NCBI GenBank assembly: GCA_018238155.1
Contig: JABCTZ010000045.1
Coordinates: 36,452 to 100,451, forward strand
From: Candidatus Heimdallarchaeota archaeon
Lineage (GTDB): Archaea; Asgardarchaeota; Heimdallarchaeia; JABLTI01
Reading direction: 5' to 3'
DNA length: 64,000 nucleotides
Of this stretch, positions 14,665-23,990 are shown one piece after another; the stretch's first letter is position 1; every line of letters begins with the position of its first letter. The notes below the pieces were generated by a model. The model had not been told where the DNA came from, made no database searches, and saw only the letters and a program-made list of their open reading frames with translations. Both the position numbers and the translations under genes were made by a program.

Positions 14665-15252
14665 TTATCTTTTCTTCTTTTTTAATTTAACAACATCTCC
14701 AAGTGTTGCTGATTTTGCTGAAGAGCTAGTATAAATTGGTGCACTTGCTTCTTCTCGCAAAGATAGATTCAATTTTCGTTCAATTTTCACTATTAAATTG
14801 AGTGGGGGATTAAATTCACTTTTCTCTATTTTTTGCAAGAGAGACATTTTTTCATTAATCATTTGAGCAAAATCCTCTAAAGAGAGATTTTTTGCTTTTC
14901 GCGCATTTTTTATTACTGTCCCATAGTCTTCTACAAGTACTTTATCAGAATCCAATGAGTCTCGGTATCTTCTTCGCCTAGTTGTTGGTTGTTGTTGAGT
15001 TCCTGTTTTTACGTTTACGTGAGAAACACTAGGTCCCTTTCCACCAGGATTGCTTTTTACAAAGGTTACTGCGGTTTCCTCGGAATCATCTATTGTTCCT
15101 TGAGATCTACTTGATACCTTTGTTCCAAATTTAGAACATTCTCGACACAAGAGCATCCTTACATTATCAACTTTCGATTCAACTAAATCGGGTCCAACGA
15201 ATGACCCACACATTTCGCAGCTCATGTTATGCTTCATCCTTTTTTGCTTCAA
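14665..15252 (-). CDS. mbf1: Multiprotein bridging factor 1 (MBF1)
   Basis: The 195-residue protein has the archaeal MBF1 layout: an N-terminal zinc ribbon (CEMCGSFVGP then LLCRECSKFG), a long flexible basic linker, and a C-terminal Cro-type helix-turn-helix from about residue 110 (VIKNARKAKNLSLEDFAQM, then IEKSEFNPPLNLIVKIER). A lysine-rich tail (LKKKKR) ends it. MBF1 is a transcription and translation-associated protein shared by archaea and eukaryotes; in archaea it associates with ribosomes. The first ATG at 15252 gives MKQKRMKHNMSCEMC; an internal ATG six or ten residues later is possible. No operon partner is evident. Confidence 0.9.
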   Translation of the reverse strand: MKQKRMKHNMSCEMCGSFVGPDLVESKVDNVRMLLCRECSKFGTKVSSRSQGTIDDSEETAVTFVKSNPGGKGPSVSHVNVKTGTQQQPTTRRRRYRDSLDSDKVLVEDYGTVIKNARKAKNLSLEDFAQMINEKMSLLQKIEKSEFNPPLNLIVKIERKLNLSLREEASAPIYTSSSAKSATLGDVVKLKKKKR

Positions 15253-15321
15253 GCAAGTTTATTTTGTATAGATATTTTGTTTTTATTTATTAAAACTAAT
15301 GTAGTACCGCTTTAATGTTTT

Positions 15322-17190
15322 TTATTCATCAATTTTTAATTTTGACATATTAATTTCTTCTAATATCTCCCCATCTTCTATCATTAAAATTCGATCTGCT
15401 TGGGTTGCAACTTGTTTATTGTGAGTTACTAATAGAATAGTGGTTCCTTTTTCCTTATTTATTTTTCTTAAATAGCCAGTAATTTGTTGTCCAGTTACTG
15501 AATCTAAATCACCTGTTAATTGATCTGCTACTATTAGTGATGGGTCATTGATTAATGCTCGAGCAATTGCAACCCTTTGTTGTTGTCCTCCTGAAAGTTT
15601 ATCGGGGTACTGGTTTGCAAATCTTTCTAATTCCACAATCTTCAAAATTTCAAGGGCTTTTTTTCTTGCTTCTACAACAGGTATTTTTGCCATTTCTGCA
15701 GGCATAGATACATTCTCTAAAGCTGTCAAATCAGCAAATAATTGATAGAATTGAAATACCAGACCAATTTCGTCCCTTCTAAATTCTGTTAGTTCATTAT
15801 CATCCATAGTTGCGATATTTTTTCCGTTTAGATATACTGTTCCTTTATCGGGTGAATCTAATCCTGTTAGAATATTTACTAATGTTGTTTTTCCCGCTCC
15901 TGAAGGACCCATTATAGCCAAAAATTCTCCAGGAATTACTTCAAAGCTCACACCACGCAAAGCATATACACGTGATTTTAGCAATCTGTATGTTTTATAT
16001 ACATCTTCTACAACAAGTACTGCTTCTGTTTCTATTGTTGTTTTTACTGTAACATCAAGCGTTTGAACAACTTTTCCTTTTCTTATCGTAAAATAGGAAA
16101 TATCATAAAAGAATTCACTCCAAATTCTTAGTAGTTCCATTTGCGTAAAGAGTTTCAATATTATCTGTTCTATTTTCTTTGAAACGCTAGAAGTCTCATC
16201 ATAATTATCAAGTAACTCAATTTTTCTTATGTTTTCAAACCATAGCTGAATTGCTTCATTAGATTTATCTGTTAAACGCAGAATTTCAAGAATTTTTTCC
16301 TTTTGTGAATTTTCGGTTATTATTATTTCTAGATTACTATCTTCCATTTCTTTTACTTCTGAAACTATTGCATCTTCAGCGCTGTTTTGTCTAGCTAATT
16401 GTCTTCTTATATCATGTATATTATCAACAATCTCAAATGATTTCCCTTTCAGCAGGTCCAATGCTTCTTCAAAATTCTTTGACTTGCTATTACATTTACA
16501 CAAGTTTTTATTCATATCATTTAGAAGTGTATTAAATTCATTGAAAAATACTTTTGATTTCTTAGTATATTGTTTTGTAAAATTAAATAATATCATCTCA
16601 TCAAGCAACTGAACAATATTCTTTTCTGAGTGAATTTCAAATTGAATGTCACTCATTTCAACGAATGATGTTTTACAACCAGAATGATCTAAAAGATAAA
16701 TTGTTGATTTTTTTATTATATCAAAATAGTTCTTTGTCCAATTACCTATTAGTGAATAAACATTTTCTGAGAATTCGGCTTTCTCTACTTCAATTAGAGC
16801 AAGTTTACTGCTTAATATATTAATTGACTCTTTCAGCTCTCGATTTTTTTTGATATTCCTTGAAAATCGATTCACTAAATTTAATAGGTATTCATTATAG
16901 TGAGCATCTATTCTTGTTCGTATTTCATTTAGTGTTTTTCTTGCAATTTCTTCAATTGTTCTTGAAGCAATATTTGAATTCTTTCCAGAACACAAATCAG
17001 TATTAAATCTTGCATTTACCAAAAGAAAAGAAGTCAATTCTTCAAAATGAAAATCTAGTGGTTGAAATGTTTTCAATGCTTTTATAACAGATTTTTTGAA
17101 TTGTTCGGTTTCTTTTATTGCTATTGGGTTAACAAAATAGATTGACCATAAATTCATATAGGATTTCAATTTTTCTTTTTGTTGATGCAC
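15322..17190 (-). CDS. Coiled-coil protein fused to an ABC ATPase with altered Walker B
   Basis: The 622-residue protein is unusual. Residues 1-380 are helical and coiled-coil-like, with no hydrophobic membrane spans. Residues about 390-615 form a MacB/LolD-type ABC ATPase: Walker A GPSGAGKTT (428-436), signature LSGGQQQR (532-539), and His switch LVTHN. Walker B reads LIVADQLTGDLD, so the catalytic Glu is Gln (Q557); in other ABC ATPases this change traps ATP and blocks hydrolysis. It may therefore be a regulatory or structural ATP-binding protein. The gene is monocistronic. The N-terminal part matches nothing I know. The substitution is certain in the given DNA (codon CAA). Confidence 0.8.
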   Translation of the reverse strand: MHQQKEKLKSYMNLWSIYFVNPIAIKETEQFKKSVIKALKTFQPLDFHFEELTSFLLVNARFNTDLCSGKNSNIASRTIEEIARKTLNEIRTRIDAHYNEYLLNLVNRFSRNIKKNRELKESINILSSKLALIEVEKAEFSENVYSLIGNWTKNYFDIIKKSTIYLLDHSGCKTSFVEMSDIQFEIHSEKNIVQLLDEMILFNFTKQYTKKSKVFFNEFNTLLNDMNKNLCKCNSKSKNFEEALDLLKGKSFEIVDNIHDIRRQLARQNSAEDAIVSEVKEMEDSNLEIIITENSQKEKILEILRLTDKSNEAIQLWFENIRKIELLDNYDETSSVSKKIEQIILKLFTQMELLRIWSEFFYDISYFTIRKGKVVQTLDVTVKTTIETEAVLVVEDVYKTYRLLKSRVYALRGVSFEVIPGEFLAIMGPSGAGKTTLVNILTGLDSPDKGTVYLNGKNIATMDDNELTEFRRDEIGLVFQFYQLFADLTALENVSMPAEMAKIPVVEARKKALEILKIVELERFANQYPDKLSGGQQQRVAIARALINDPSLIVADQLTGDLDSVTGQQITGYLRKINKEKGTTILLVTHNKQVATQADRILMIEDGEILEEINMSKLKIDE

Positions 17191-17445
17191 TTTTTTCCAC
17201 CAGAAGTTGAACTTAATTCTATTATTAAATAGTTTGTAGCTTTACTCTTATATTTTTCTTCATATCTATTCTTCAAAAGAATAGTGCTAAATGTTTTTTT
17301 AGCGACAAAATTACAACGGTATTATTTTTAGATTTTCTTTATAAAATTTTGACCATTCCACAATTGGATTCAATAATTCTTCTTCTGAAAAGATTTCTTT
17401 TAGCAAAAGAATAAAAAATTATTTGAACACATTGTTACTGAATAT

Positions 17446-18828
17446 ATGATGGTTTACATGGCTACTATGGATTTCGATATCATAATCAAAAATGCCCAAG
17501 TTATTACAATGAATACAAATATGGATTTCTATAATAAAGGATTCATTATAATAAAAAACTCAAAAATTATTGATCTTGGATCAATGGAGAAGTTTCATTC
17601 AGCATATGACAATAAAATTGATTGCAAAGAAGAAATCGATGCCCAAAACAATATTATTATTCCGGGTTTCATCAATTCGCATGGTCATTTTGCTATGACT
17701 CTTTTTAGAGGCATTGCAGACGATTTACCTTTGAAAGAATGGTTAAATAGCTACATTTGGCCAATTGAAGCTAATCTTCAAGGAAATGATTGTTATATTG
17801 GAACAAAACTAGCTGCGATTGAAATGATACAAGGTGGTACAACATCTGCTTGTGATATGTATTTTAATGAACCAAAAACATTGGAAGCTTTAGAAGAAAT
17901 TGGTTTTCGAGGGGTTTTAGGACACGGAATGCTTGATTTTGGTTCTGAGGAAAAAAGATTTCAAGAAATTTCTGAAACGAAAAAATTGATTGATATAATA
18001 AATGAAAAAGCAAAGTTATGTACACCAATCATTTCGCCTCATGCTCCTAATACTTGTTCTAAGGAAATATTACTTGCAGCCAAAAAACTCTCTGATGAAC
18101 ATCAGCTACCACTTCAGATTCATCTTGCTGAGACTAAAAATGAATTTGATGAAATAAAAGCTAAATACAACGTTACTCCAACAAAATTCCTAGACGATTT
18201 AGAATTTCTTTGTGAACAATTAGTAGTAGCTCATAGTATCTGGTTGAAAAAGAAGGATTATCAATTATTAGCAAAAAATGGTGTCAAAGTATCCCACAAT
18301 CCAACAAGCAATTTAAAATTAGGATCTGGGATTCTTGATTATCGCTCCTACAAAGAAAACAAAATTACTTTATCTCTTGGCACAGATGGTGCTTCTAGCA
18401 ATAATAACTTGAGCATGATACAAGAATTAAGGTTAGCAAGTTTAATTCACAAAGGAGTAAATACTAATCCTGAAATTCTTCCTGCCTCTGAATCCTTGAA
18501 AATGGCTACGATAAATGGAGCTACAGCATTAGGATTAGCTCACGATATAGGGTCTCTTGAAAAAAATAAGAAAGCAGATTTAGCAATTATTGATATAAAA
18601 TCATCTAACCTCTGGCCCCCACATAATCCATATTCCCTCATTGCTTATGCAGCAAGTGATTGCAATGTTGTAACAACAGTTGTGAATGGTCAAATTTTAA
18701 TGAAAAACAGACAATTTCTAACTGTAGATGTTCAAGAGGTTTTGAATGAAGCACGGGAAGCAATCATACAATTAATCGATAAATCAAAACTTAGCCAATT
18801 CAGTGAGAAATTGACATATCTCAAATAA
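17446..18828 (+). CDS. Amidohydrolase, MTA/SAH deaminase-like
   Basis: The 460-residue protein is a metal-dependent amidohydrolase. Metal ligands are visible: H-G-H in INSHGHFAMTLFRG, a His in IHLAETKNE, a His in VVAHSIWL, and Asp in LGTDGASSNN. The motifs FINSHGH, HLAE, SHNPTSNLKLGSG and LGTDGASSNNNLSM are those of 5-methylthioadenosine / S-adenosylhomocysteine deaminases and the related chlorohydrolase group. The enzyme would deaminate such adenosine derivatives in the methyl-cycle salvage route in the cytoplasm. The first ATG (17446) is used; internal ATGs at 17458 and 17467 are possible. Substrate identity within the family cannot be settled from sequence alone. Confidence 0.85.
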   Translation: MMVYMATMDFDIIIKNAQVITMNTNMDFYNKGFIIIKNSKIIDLGSMEKFHSAYDNKIDCKEEIDAQNNIIIPGFINSHGHFAMTLFRGIADDLPLKEWLNSYIWPIEANLQGNDCYIGTKLAAIEMIQGGTTSACDMYFNEPKTLEALEEIGFRGVLGHGMLDFGSEEKRFQEISETKKLIDIINEKAKLCTPIISPHAPNTCSKEILLAAKKLSDEHQLPLQIHLAETKNEFDEIKAKYNVTPTKFLDDLEFLCEQLVVAHSIWLKKKDYQLLAKNGVKVSHNPTSNLKLGSGILDYRSYKENKITLSLGTDGASSNNNLSMIQELRLASLIHKGVNTNPEILPASESLKMATINGATALGLAHDIGSLEKNKKADLAIIDIKSSNLWPPHNPYSLIAYAASDCNVVTTVVNGQILMKNRQFLTVDVQEVLNEAREAIIQLIDKSKLSQFSEKLTYLK

Positions 18829-18993
18829 ATGATAAATCGACTTTTCATTTTGCAGATAAGCACAATTTAAAATATGGATATGTATTTTATTTTATTAAAT
18901 AAATAAAAGTAGTTTATTAATCTCCGAGTGAATGCTTAAATGCCACTTATATCACACTTGCGACGTTTAGTACTATTTGGTGGATTATAACAC

Positions 18994-19605
18994 ATGAGCG
19001 ATGAAGAAAGAATATACAAACAGCTTGAAAATATCTCATCCACAATAATCAAAGCACTTGAAGGTCTCGAGAAAGAATTAGAAGATTATATTCAAGTTAC
19101 AGATTCACGTTTTCTTAAATTAGAAGATAAAGTCAATAGATTAGAAGCATTAGCAAATGCCTCTAGCAGAGGATTAGTTAAGACAATAGAAGACTCTACT
19201 GATAAGAAAGAAATTTCTGAATTATCTCATATTGTTCCTAAAAGAAGTAGTTCTATCCCTCAACCAACAACTTCTCATGTTTCACAAGTTGAATCGCTTA
19301 AAGAACACTCATCTCAACCTAAGATATCTACTCCGGTGCCTATCCCTACACAATCACCAATTATTGCTCCTGTTGAAACACCCGCTTTTTCAAAGGTACC
19401 CGAAGTACCAATTCCCCCTTCTTTCAAACCCACATTAGAAAAGGAACCTGTTAAAGAGGAAATTACAGTTCCCCAACCAAAGAAGTCAGAATCATCTCTT
19501 CCAAATAATTCTATTGCTGAAAAATTAGAAGAAAAGAAGAAGGAAGAAACAGATCAAGATAAGGATGATTTGATGTCTGCATTAAAGATGATCGATTCAC
19601 TTTAG
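18994..19605 (+). CDS. Coiled-coil and proline-rich protein of unknown function
   Basis: The 203-residue protein has an N-terminal coiled coil (residues about 1-62, with heptads through LEGLEKELEDYIQ and KLEDKVNRLEAL), a long Pro/Ser/Thr-rich disordered middle (85-180), and a short C-terminal helix (DDLMSALKMIDSL). A strong ribosome site GGTGGAT precedes the ATG, and TATA-like sequence lies about 45 bases upstream. The layout resembles the protein at 53886-54485 (coiled coil, Pro-rich linker, end helix), though the sequences are not clearly related. It is convergent with rad50, with a single base between the stop codons. Confidence 0.6.
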   Translation: MSDEERIYKQLENISSTIIKALEGLEKELEDYIQVTDSRFLKLEDKVNRLEALANASSRGLVKTIEDSTDKKEISELSHIVPKRSSSIPQPTTSHVSQVESLKEHSSQPKISTPVPIPTQSPIIAPVETPAFSKVPEVPIPPSFKPTLEKEPVKEEITVPQPKKSESSLPNNSIAEKLEEKKKEETDQDKDDLMSALKMIDSL

Positions 19606-19606
19606 C

Positions 19607-22486
19607 CTAAGCTAGTTCAAACTCAACTAATTCACTTTCCTTTTCTCTTGAGTCTTTTACTTCGATTGGTGAAATTGTAGTTTCTCCCCTCATTTTATTT
19701 ATTAGATAAGTTTTATCAGCTATTCTTTCAAAGTCAGGGTCATGTGTTACAACAAACATTTGACCAACTAATCTATTCTTTTCGAGAACAGAAACAAGTT
19801 CTCCTCTTCTGCGTTCATCAAGGAAGATTGTTGGTTCATCAAGAATAAGTGTATCAAGTGAAGAGAATTCCTTAGCAAAAGCTAATCTTAGTGTCAAAGC
19901 GATGACTATAGTTTCTCCCCCACTCAAAACTGAAATATCCTCAATATTTCCCAATCGTATAATATTAAGTGAATAATCATCATTTACAATTATGCTCTGA
20001 ATATCACTTTCTGGAGCAATTGATTGTAAAATCTCAGTTGCAGTATTGCTTATTCTTTCAATATAATTGGGTAGTAATCTATTTGGTAATTCCCGCATTA
20101 AGCTTCTTAAAATCGATACTATTTTCTTCTTCTTATTCTCTTGATTGGTCTTTTCATCCAGCTTAGCTAACTGATTCGTTTTCTCTTGTAAGTCTTTTTT
20201 CTGTTTCTCTAATGGTGGAATTATCTCTTCTTTCAATGTTAAAATCGATGTTTTATATGTAACAATTTTATCTCTCATTTTTTTCCAATTTTCTTCAATT
20301 TCCTCTCTATCTTTAAACCCATCAAGCAATTCAATTGTAGCTAATTTCGAAATCGTTTCTTTTAAGTTTACACTATCTTTATGCTGTGATTTAATTTTTC
20401 CGATCAGAACTTTCATAATAGAAACTACTTCGTTCAATTCATCTTCTAAATGACTTAATTGAGAAATTTCCATTGTTTTCTCACTTAGATTCTTAGAAGT
20501 ATATTTGATTTTTAATTGAGAGATTTTTACTTTCAATTCCTTTGCTTCTTTAAGCTCATCTTTGATTTGACCTGAGATTTTAATGAATCTTGGAATAGAT
20601 TTCTTGGTAGAATTAATGTAACTAATTCTTTCTTCTAAATGGCTTATCATTTCTTCTAATTCATTTGCTTTTTCTTGAGAAAATTTCTCTTTCAATTTTT
20701 TAATGCTATCTTCCAATTTCTCACATTTGTCCTCTAATACATCCTTTTCTTTTTCTAAGTCTAGAAGAGCATCAAAAGTTTGTGAGGTTTTCTCATATAT
20801 TCTACGTTTCTCTCTCAAATCCATTTCTTTTTTCTTTGAATCGTTAAGTGAGCTAGTAATTCCCACTAATTTTTGTTTTACTTCTTTCTTTTCTTTACAA
20901 AACTGAGATTTTTCTTCAGTTAATTCAGCGCAAAGTTTAGTAAGAGTTTCAACAGATAGGTTCTGCTTGCAGGTCGGACAAGTTTCTTCACCTTGTAATT
21001 TATTTAAATGATTTAGATCTTCTTTTATTCTATTGATATTCATCTCAAGCAAAGATTTCTTGTTTTTATGTTGAGAAGTGATTTCATCTAATTCTATGAT
21101 TTCTTTTTCTAAATTTCCTATTTGTACATTAAATTCAATCTTTGAATATTCTTGGAGTGTATTTTTCCAATCATCACCAGCTTCTTTTGATAGAAAGAGA
21201 CGGTTTTTAACAATTCTTGACTGATATCTACTCGCTGATTCCTCCTGAGCTTTCCATTTTGTATCGTTCACAGAAATTTTATTTAGCAATTCATTACTCT
21301 TCTTCATTTCTTTCTTATGAATTTGTAATTCCTGTTTAGAATCCTCAATGATATTAGGTATTTTTTCTTGCCATTTAGAAACATTTAATCCCAATTCAGA
21401 TATCTCATCTGAAATTTCTTTAACATCTTTATTCAATTGTTGTTGCTTTTCATTTGTCGAATGAAGAAGCGTTGCTAAATTTCTCTCGAGATGCTTTATT
21501 GTCTCGAGATTAACAGATAACTCCTTCTCTTCATTTCGTGTTTTATCTAAAGATAACTTGGTTTTTTCTAAATTATTTTCATTTGAATTCAAGAATTTAT
21601 TAAATGAAGATAATGTTATCTTGAGTGACTCAGTATTGGTCTTTGTACTCAATCGTATCATATTTGAATTGATTTCCGTTTCTAGCGAATTAATTTCCTC
21701 TTCAATAGATCCTTTTATCCCTTCTAACGTTCTATATTCTTCTACTGCACTACCAATTTCATTATACATGTGGTCTAAATCTTTGTAAGTTTTATTCAAA
21801 TCAATTAGTTGAAATTTCTCGTTTTTTAGTTGTTTCTTCTTCTCAGTAATTTGAGCTTCAATGGAAGGGAGTGATTTTACGTCTTCTCGTAAGTCCTCAG
21901 ATCGTCCTTGTAGGATAGTAATTTGTGTATTGATAATTTTATCAACTTTTGAAAGGTTTTGCCACGCTTTTTCATATCGGTCAATTTGAAAAAGTCGATC
22001 AAAAAGCTTTTTTCTCTCCGATTCCTTTGATGTCACAATTTTTCCTATTTCACCTTGGGAAGCATAAACTGCACTTATGAATGTTGTAGCATCAATATCA
22101 AGTATTTCTTCAATTTTAGCTCTTACAGCATTTCTTCCCTCTGCAATAGTTTCATTAATTGTTTCGTTTTGAAGTACTTGTGATTGAGTTGCTCTATCTA
22201 TATCCTTTCTCGTAATTTCATCTACTAAACGATAGTCCTCACCATTAACTGAAAATCTAGTTATTATTCTACCTTGTCTCTCACCATATCGAATCATATC
22301 AACCAATCGTCTACCAGGAACTGTTTCACCAAAAATAGATAGGAAAATACTCTCAAGAATAGTACTTTTTCCTGCACCATTTTCCCCTAGTAGAACATTA
22401 TTGCCTAAAGAGAAAATAATTTCTTCTGAAACGTAGGTCTTGATATTTTCAAGATTTATTTTTGTAATCTGGAATTTTTTCATCAT
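19607..22486 (-). CDS. rad50: Rad50 DNA repair ATPase
   Basis: The 959-residue protein is an SMC-like ATPase. Walker A GENGAGKST is at 34-42, the long antiparallel coiled coil is interrupted by the zinc hook CPTC (C503-C506), and the C-terminal head has signature LSGGETIVIAL, Walker B LILDEPTIFLD and a final His switch THD. Rad50 with Mre11 tethers and processes DNA double-strand breaks; HerA and NurA work with them in archaea. The ATG overlaps the mre11 stop by four bases (ATGA), so the proteins are translationally coupled. Length is normal for archaea. No nurA gene is visible in this window. Confidence 0.97.
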   Translation of the reverse strand: MMKKFQITKINLENIKTYVSEEIIFSLGNNVLLGENGAGKSTILESIFLSIFGETVPGRRLVDMIRYGERQGRIITRFSVNGEDYRLVDEITRKDIDRATQSQVLQNETINETIAEGRNAVRAKIEEILDIDATTFISAVYASQGEIGKIVTSKESERKKLFDRLFQIDRYEKAWQNLSKVDKIINTQITILQGRSEDLREDVKSLPSIEAQITEKKKQLKNEKFQLIDLNKTYKDLDHMYNEIGSAVEEYRTLEGIKGSIEEEINSLETEINSNMIRLSTKTNTESLKITLSSFNKFLNSNENNLEKTKLSLDKTRNEEKELSVNLETIKHLERNLATLLHSTNEKQQQLNKDVKEISDEISELGLNVSKWQEKIPNIIEDSKQELQIHKKEMKKSNELLNKISVNDTKWKAQEESASRYQSRIVKNRLFLSKEAGDDWKNTLQEYSKIEFNVQIGNLEKEIIELDEITSQHKNKKSLLEMNINRIKEDLNHLNKLQGEETCPTCKQNLSVETLTKLCAELTEEKSQFCKEKKEVKQKLVGITSSLNDSKKKEMDLREKRRIYEKTSQTFDALLDLEKEKDVLEDKCEKLEDSIKKLKEKFSQEKANELEEMISHLEERISYINSTKKSIPRFIKISGQIKDELKEAKELKVKISQLKIKYTSKNLSEKTMEISQLSHLEDELNEVVSIMKVLIGKIKSQHKDSVNLKETISKLATIELLDGFKDREEIEENWKKMRDKIVTYKTSILTLKEEIIPPLEKQKKDLQEKTNQLAKLDEKTNQENKKKKIVSILRSLMRELPNRLLPNYIERISNTATEILQSIAPESDIQSIIVNDDYSLNIIRLGNIEDISVLSGGETIVIALTLRLAFAKEFSSLDTLILDEPTIFLDERRRGELVSVLEKNRLVGQMFVVTHDPDFERIADKTYLINKMRGETTISPIEVKDSREKESELVEFELA

Positions 22487-23922
22487 TTCTCCCCCTCAGC
22501 TATAAATTTAGATAATGCAGATTGTTTTGTATTCTTTTTCGTTGATAGTGCTGCTTTTGGTTCTTTAATTTCAACTCGTTCTTTTATATGCTTATTTTCA
22601 GCAATTTCTTTAGTTGGTTTCAAATTTGCTTTTTTGATATTTTTTGTTTTTTCTGGTTTAGCATTTTCTTTATGTTTAAATTCATTAACGATTATTTTTG
22701 TAGAAACATCACCAATTAAATCGTAAATTGCCAGAATTTCATCTGCTTTTTCTGAAGAAATGGATTTTTGTCCTAAGATTTTAACAGTTTCATTTGCTAA
22801 TTCGATCCAACTATTTACTGATTTCTTTTTTAAGCTATATGAAGTTCCAAGGATTTCAGCCAATGCTGCATCAGAGGTTAAACCATGTACTGCAGATGGT
22901 AATTCCTTATGAGTAAAATTCTGAGTAATTATTATATATAGTGCTTCTGAATTTTTATTTGAAGGCAAATCTATTAAATTAATTAACTTTTTTTTACCCA
23001 AAGCAATTCTTCCGGAAAAATCATATCGAATGATAGCTCCTTTTTTATCATGTTTTTTCATGAAGGCATTTGCTTTTGAATGAATTTCTTCTATTGGTGT
23101 ATTATCCTCAAATTCTAATTTGAAACGACCTTTAGGTCTAACAGCAAATTCCTTTCGATCAACTTTTGATAACCACTCGTTATTTTCAAAATTAATATTT
23201 ATACTATAATAGCCAGATTTTTGGAAGTAGCCATCTAGTTCAGGCTTTCCCCAATCATTCAGACTCGTTTGCTCTGTTGATCCAGGACAATAAAGGTTAT
23301 TTTCTTTGTCACTCCATGGTTTATGATAATGACCCAGAGCAATATAATTAAACCCAATACTAGCCAACTCATAACCCGTCATGTCATATACATTGTCATT
23401 CACTTGTCCTTGAACATAACCGTGTAGAGCTAATATATTGAATTTGTTTTTATTTAGTGGATTATTCCTAAGCACTTCCTCAACAACGAGTCCAGTTGAT
23501 TTTCCATATTCACCAATTCCTGTAATGGTAATATTCTCATTTACTTCAATTGTTTCATCTTTTATGTATATTAGATAACCTAAGTCCTCTAAGAGGTTAA
23601 GAATAGTTCCTCCAAATCTTTGGGATTGCGCTTTTGATGCATCGTGATTTCCACGTATAACATAGAATGGTATTTTTTCTTTTTTTAATTTCGAAAGAAT
23701 TTTTACTGCTTGACATAATGCACCTGGGTTTGGTTTGAAATTGTGAAATAAATCACCACAATGTATCACAAATAACGGTTTTTCTTCAATGATTAAATTT
23801 ACACAATCATTTGCTGCTATAAAGAAATCTTGCCAACGCTCTTTTTTCTGGTATTGAAAGTAATCTAAGTGCCAATCTGCAGTATGGCAAAACTTTACTT
23901 TCTCAGTATTTTTGGAATTAAT
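22483..23922 (-). CDS. mre11: Mre11 nuclease, probable AUU start
   Basis: Mre11 is a manganese-dependent nuclease and partner of Rad50. The first metal motif is HTADWHLD (D16, H18), followed by HCGDLFHNF, RGNHDAS, LALHGY and ALGHYH. The first motif lies upstream of the first normal start codon (GTG at 23769) in this frame. Going upstream, no ATG, GTG or TTG occurs before stop codons. The best start is ATT at 23922-23920, seven bases after AGGTGA (rc of 23930-23935), a perfect Shine-Dalgarno match. This gives 479 residues and a complete N-terminus. A frameshift or sequence error further upstream is the alternative. The C-terminal 80 residues are lysine-rich and probably disordered. Confidence 0.88.
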   Translation of the reverse strand: MNSKNTEKVKFCHTADWHLDYFQYQKKERWQDFFIAANDCVNLIIEEKPLFVIHCGDLFHNFKPNPGALCQAVKILSKLKKEKIPFYVIRGNHDASKAQSQRFGGTILNLLEDLGYLIYIKDETIEVNENITITGIGEYGKSTGLVVEEVLRNNPLNKNKFNILALHGYVQGQVNDNVYDMTGYELASIGFNYIALGHYHKPWSDKENNLYCPGSTEQTSLNDWGKPELDGYFQKSGYYSININFENNEWLSKVDRKEFAVRPKGRFKLEFEDNTPIEEIHSKANAFMKKHDKKGAIIRYDFSGRIALGKKKLINLIDLPSNKNSEALYIIITQNFTHKELPSAVHGLTSDAALAEILGTSYSLKKKSVNSWIELANETVKILGQKSISSEKADEILAIYDLIGDVSTKIIVNEFKHKENAKPEKTKNIKKANLKPTKEIAENKHIKERVEIKEPKAALSTKKNTKQSALSKFIAEGEK

Positions 23923-23929
23923 TCTTCCT

Positions 23930-23935
23930 TCACCT
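23930..23935 (-). promoter_or_regulatory. Shine-Dalgarno site that fixes the mre11 start
   Basis: AGGTGA on the minus strand is complementary to the 16S rRNA 3' end and lies seven bases before the ATT proposed as the mre11 start codon, the best spacing in the region. Confidence 0.6.
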
Positions 23936-23990
23936 ACATTGATTCATTATTCATCATCTAATGATGACTCTTTGTTTAAGTTCTCCACTG

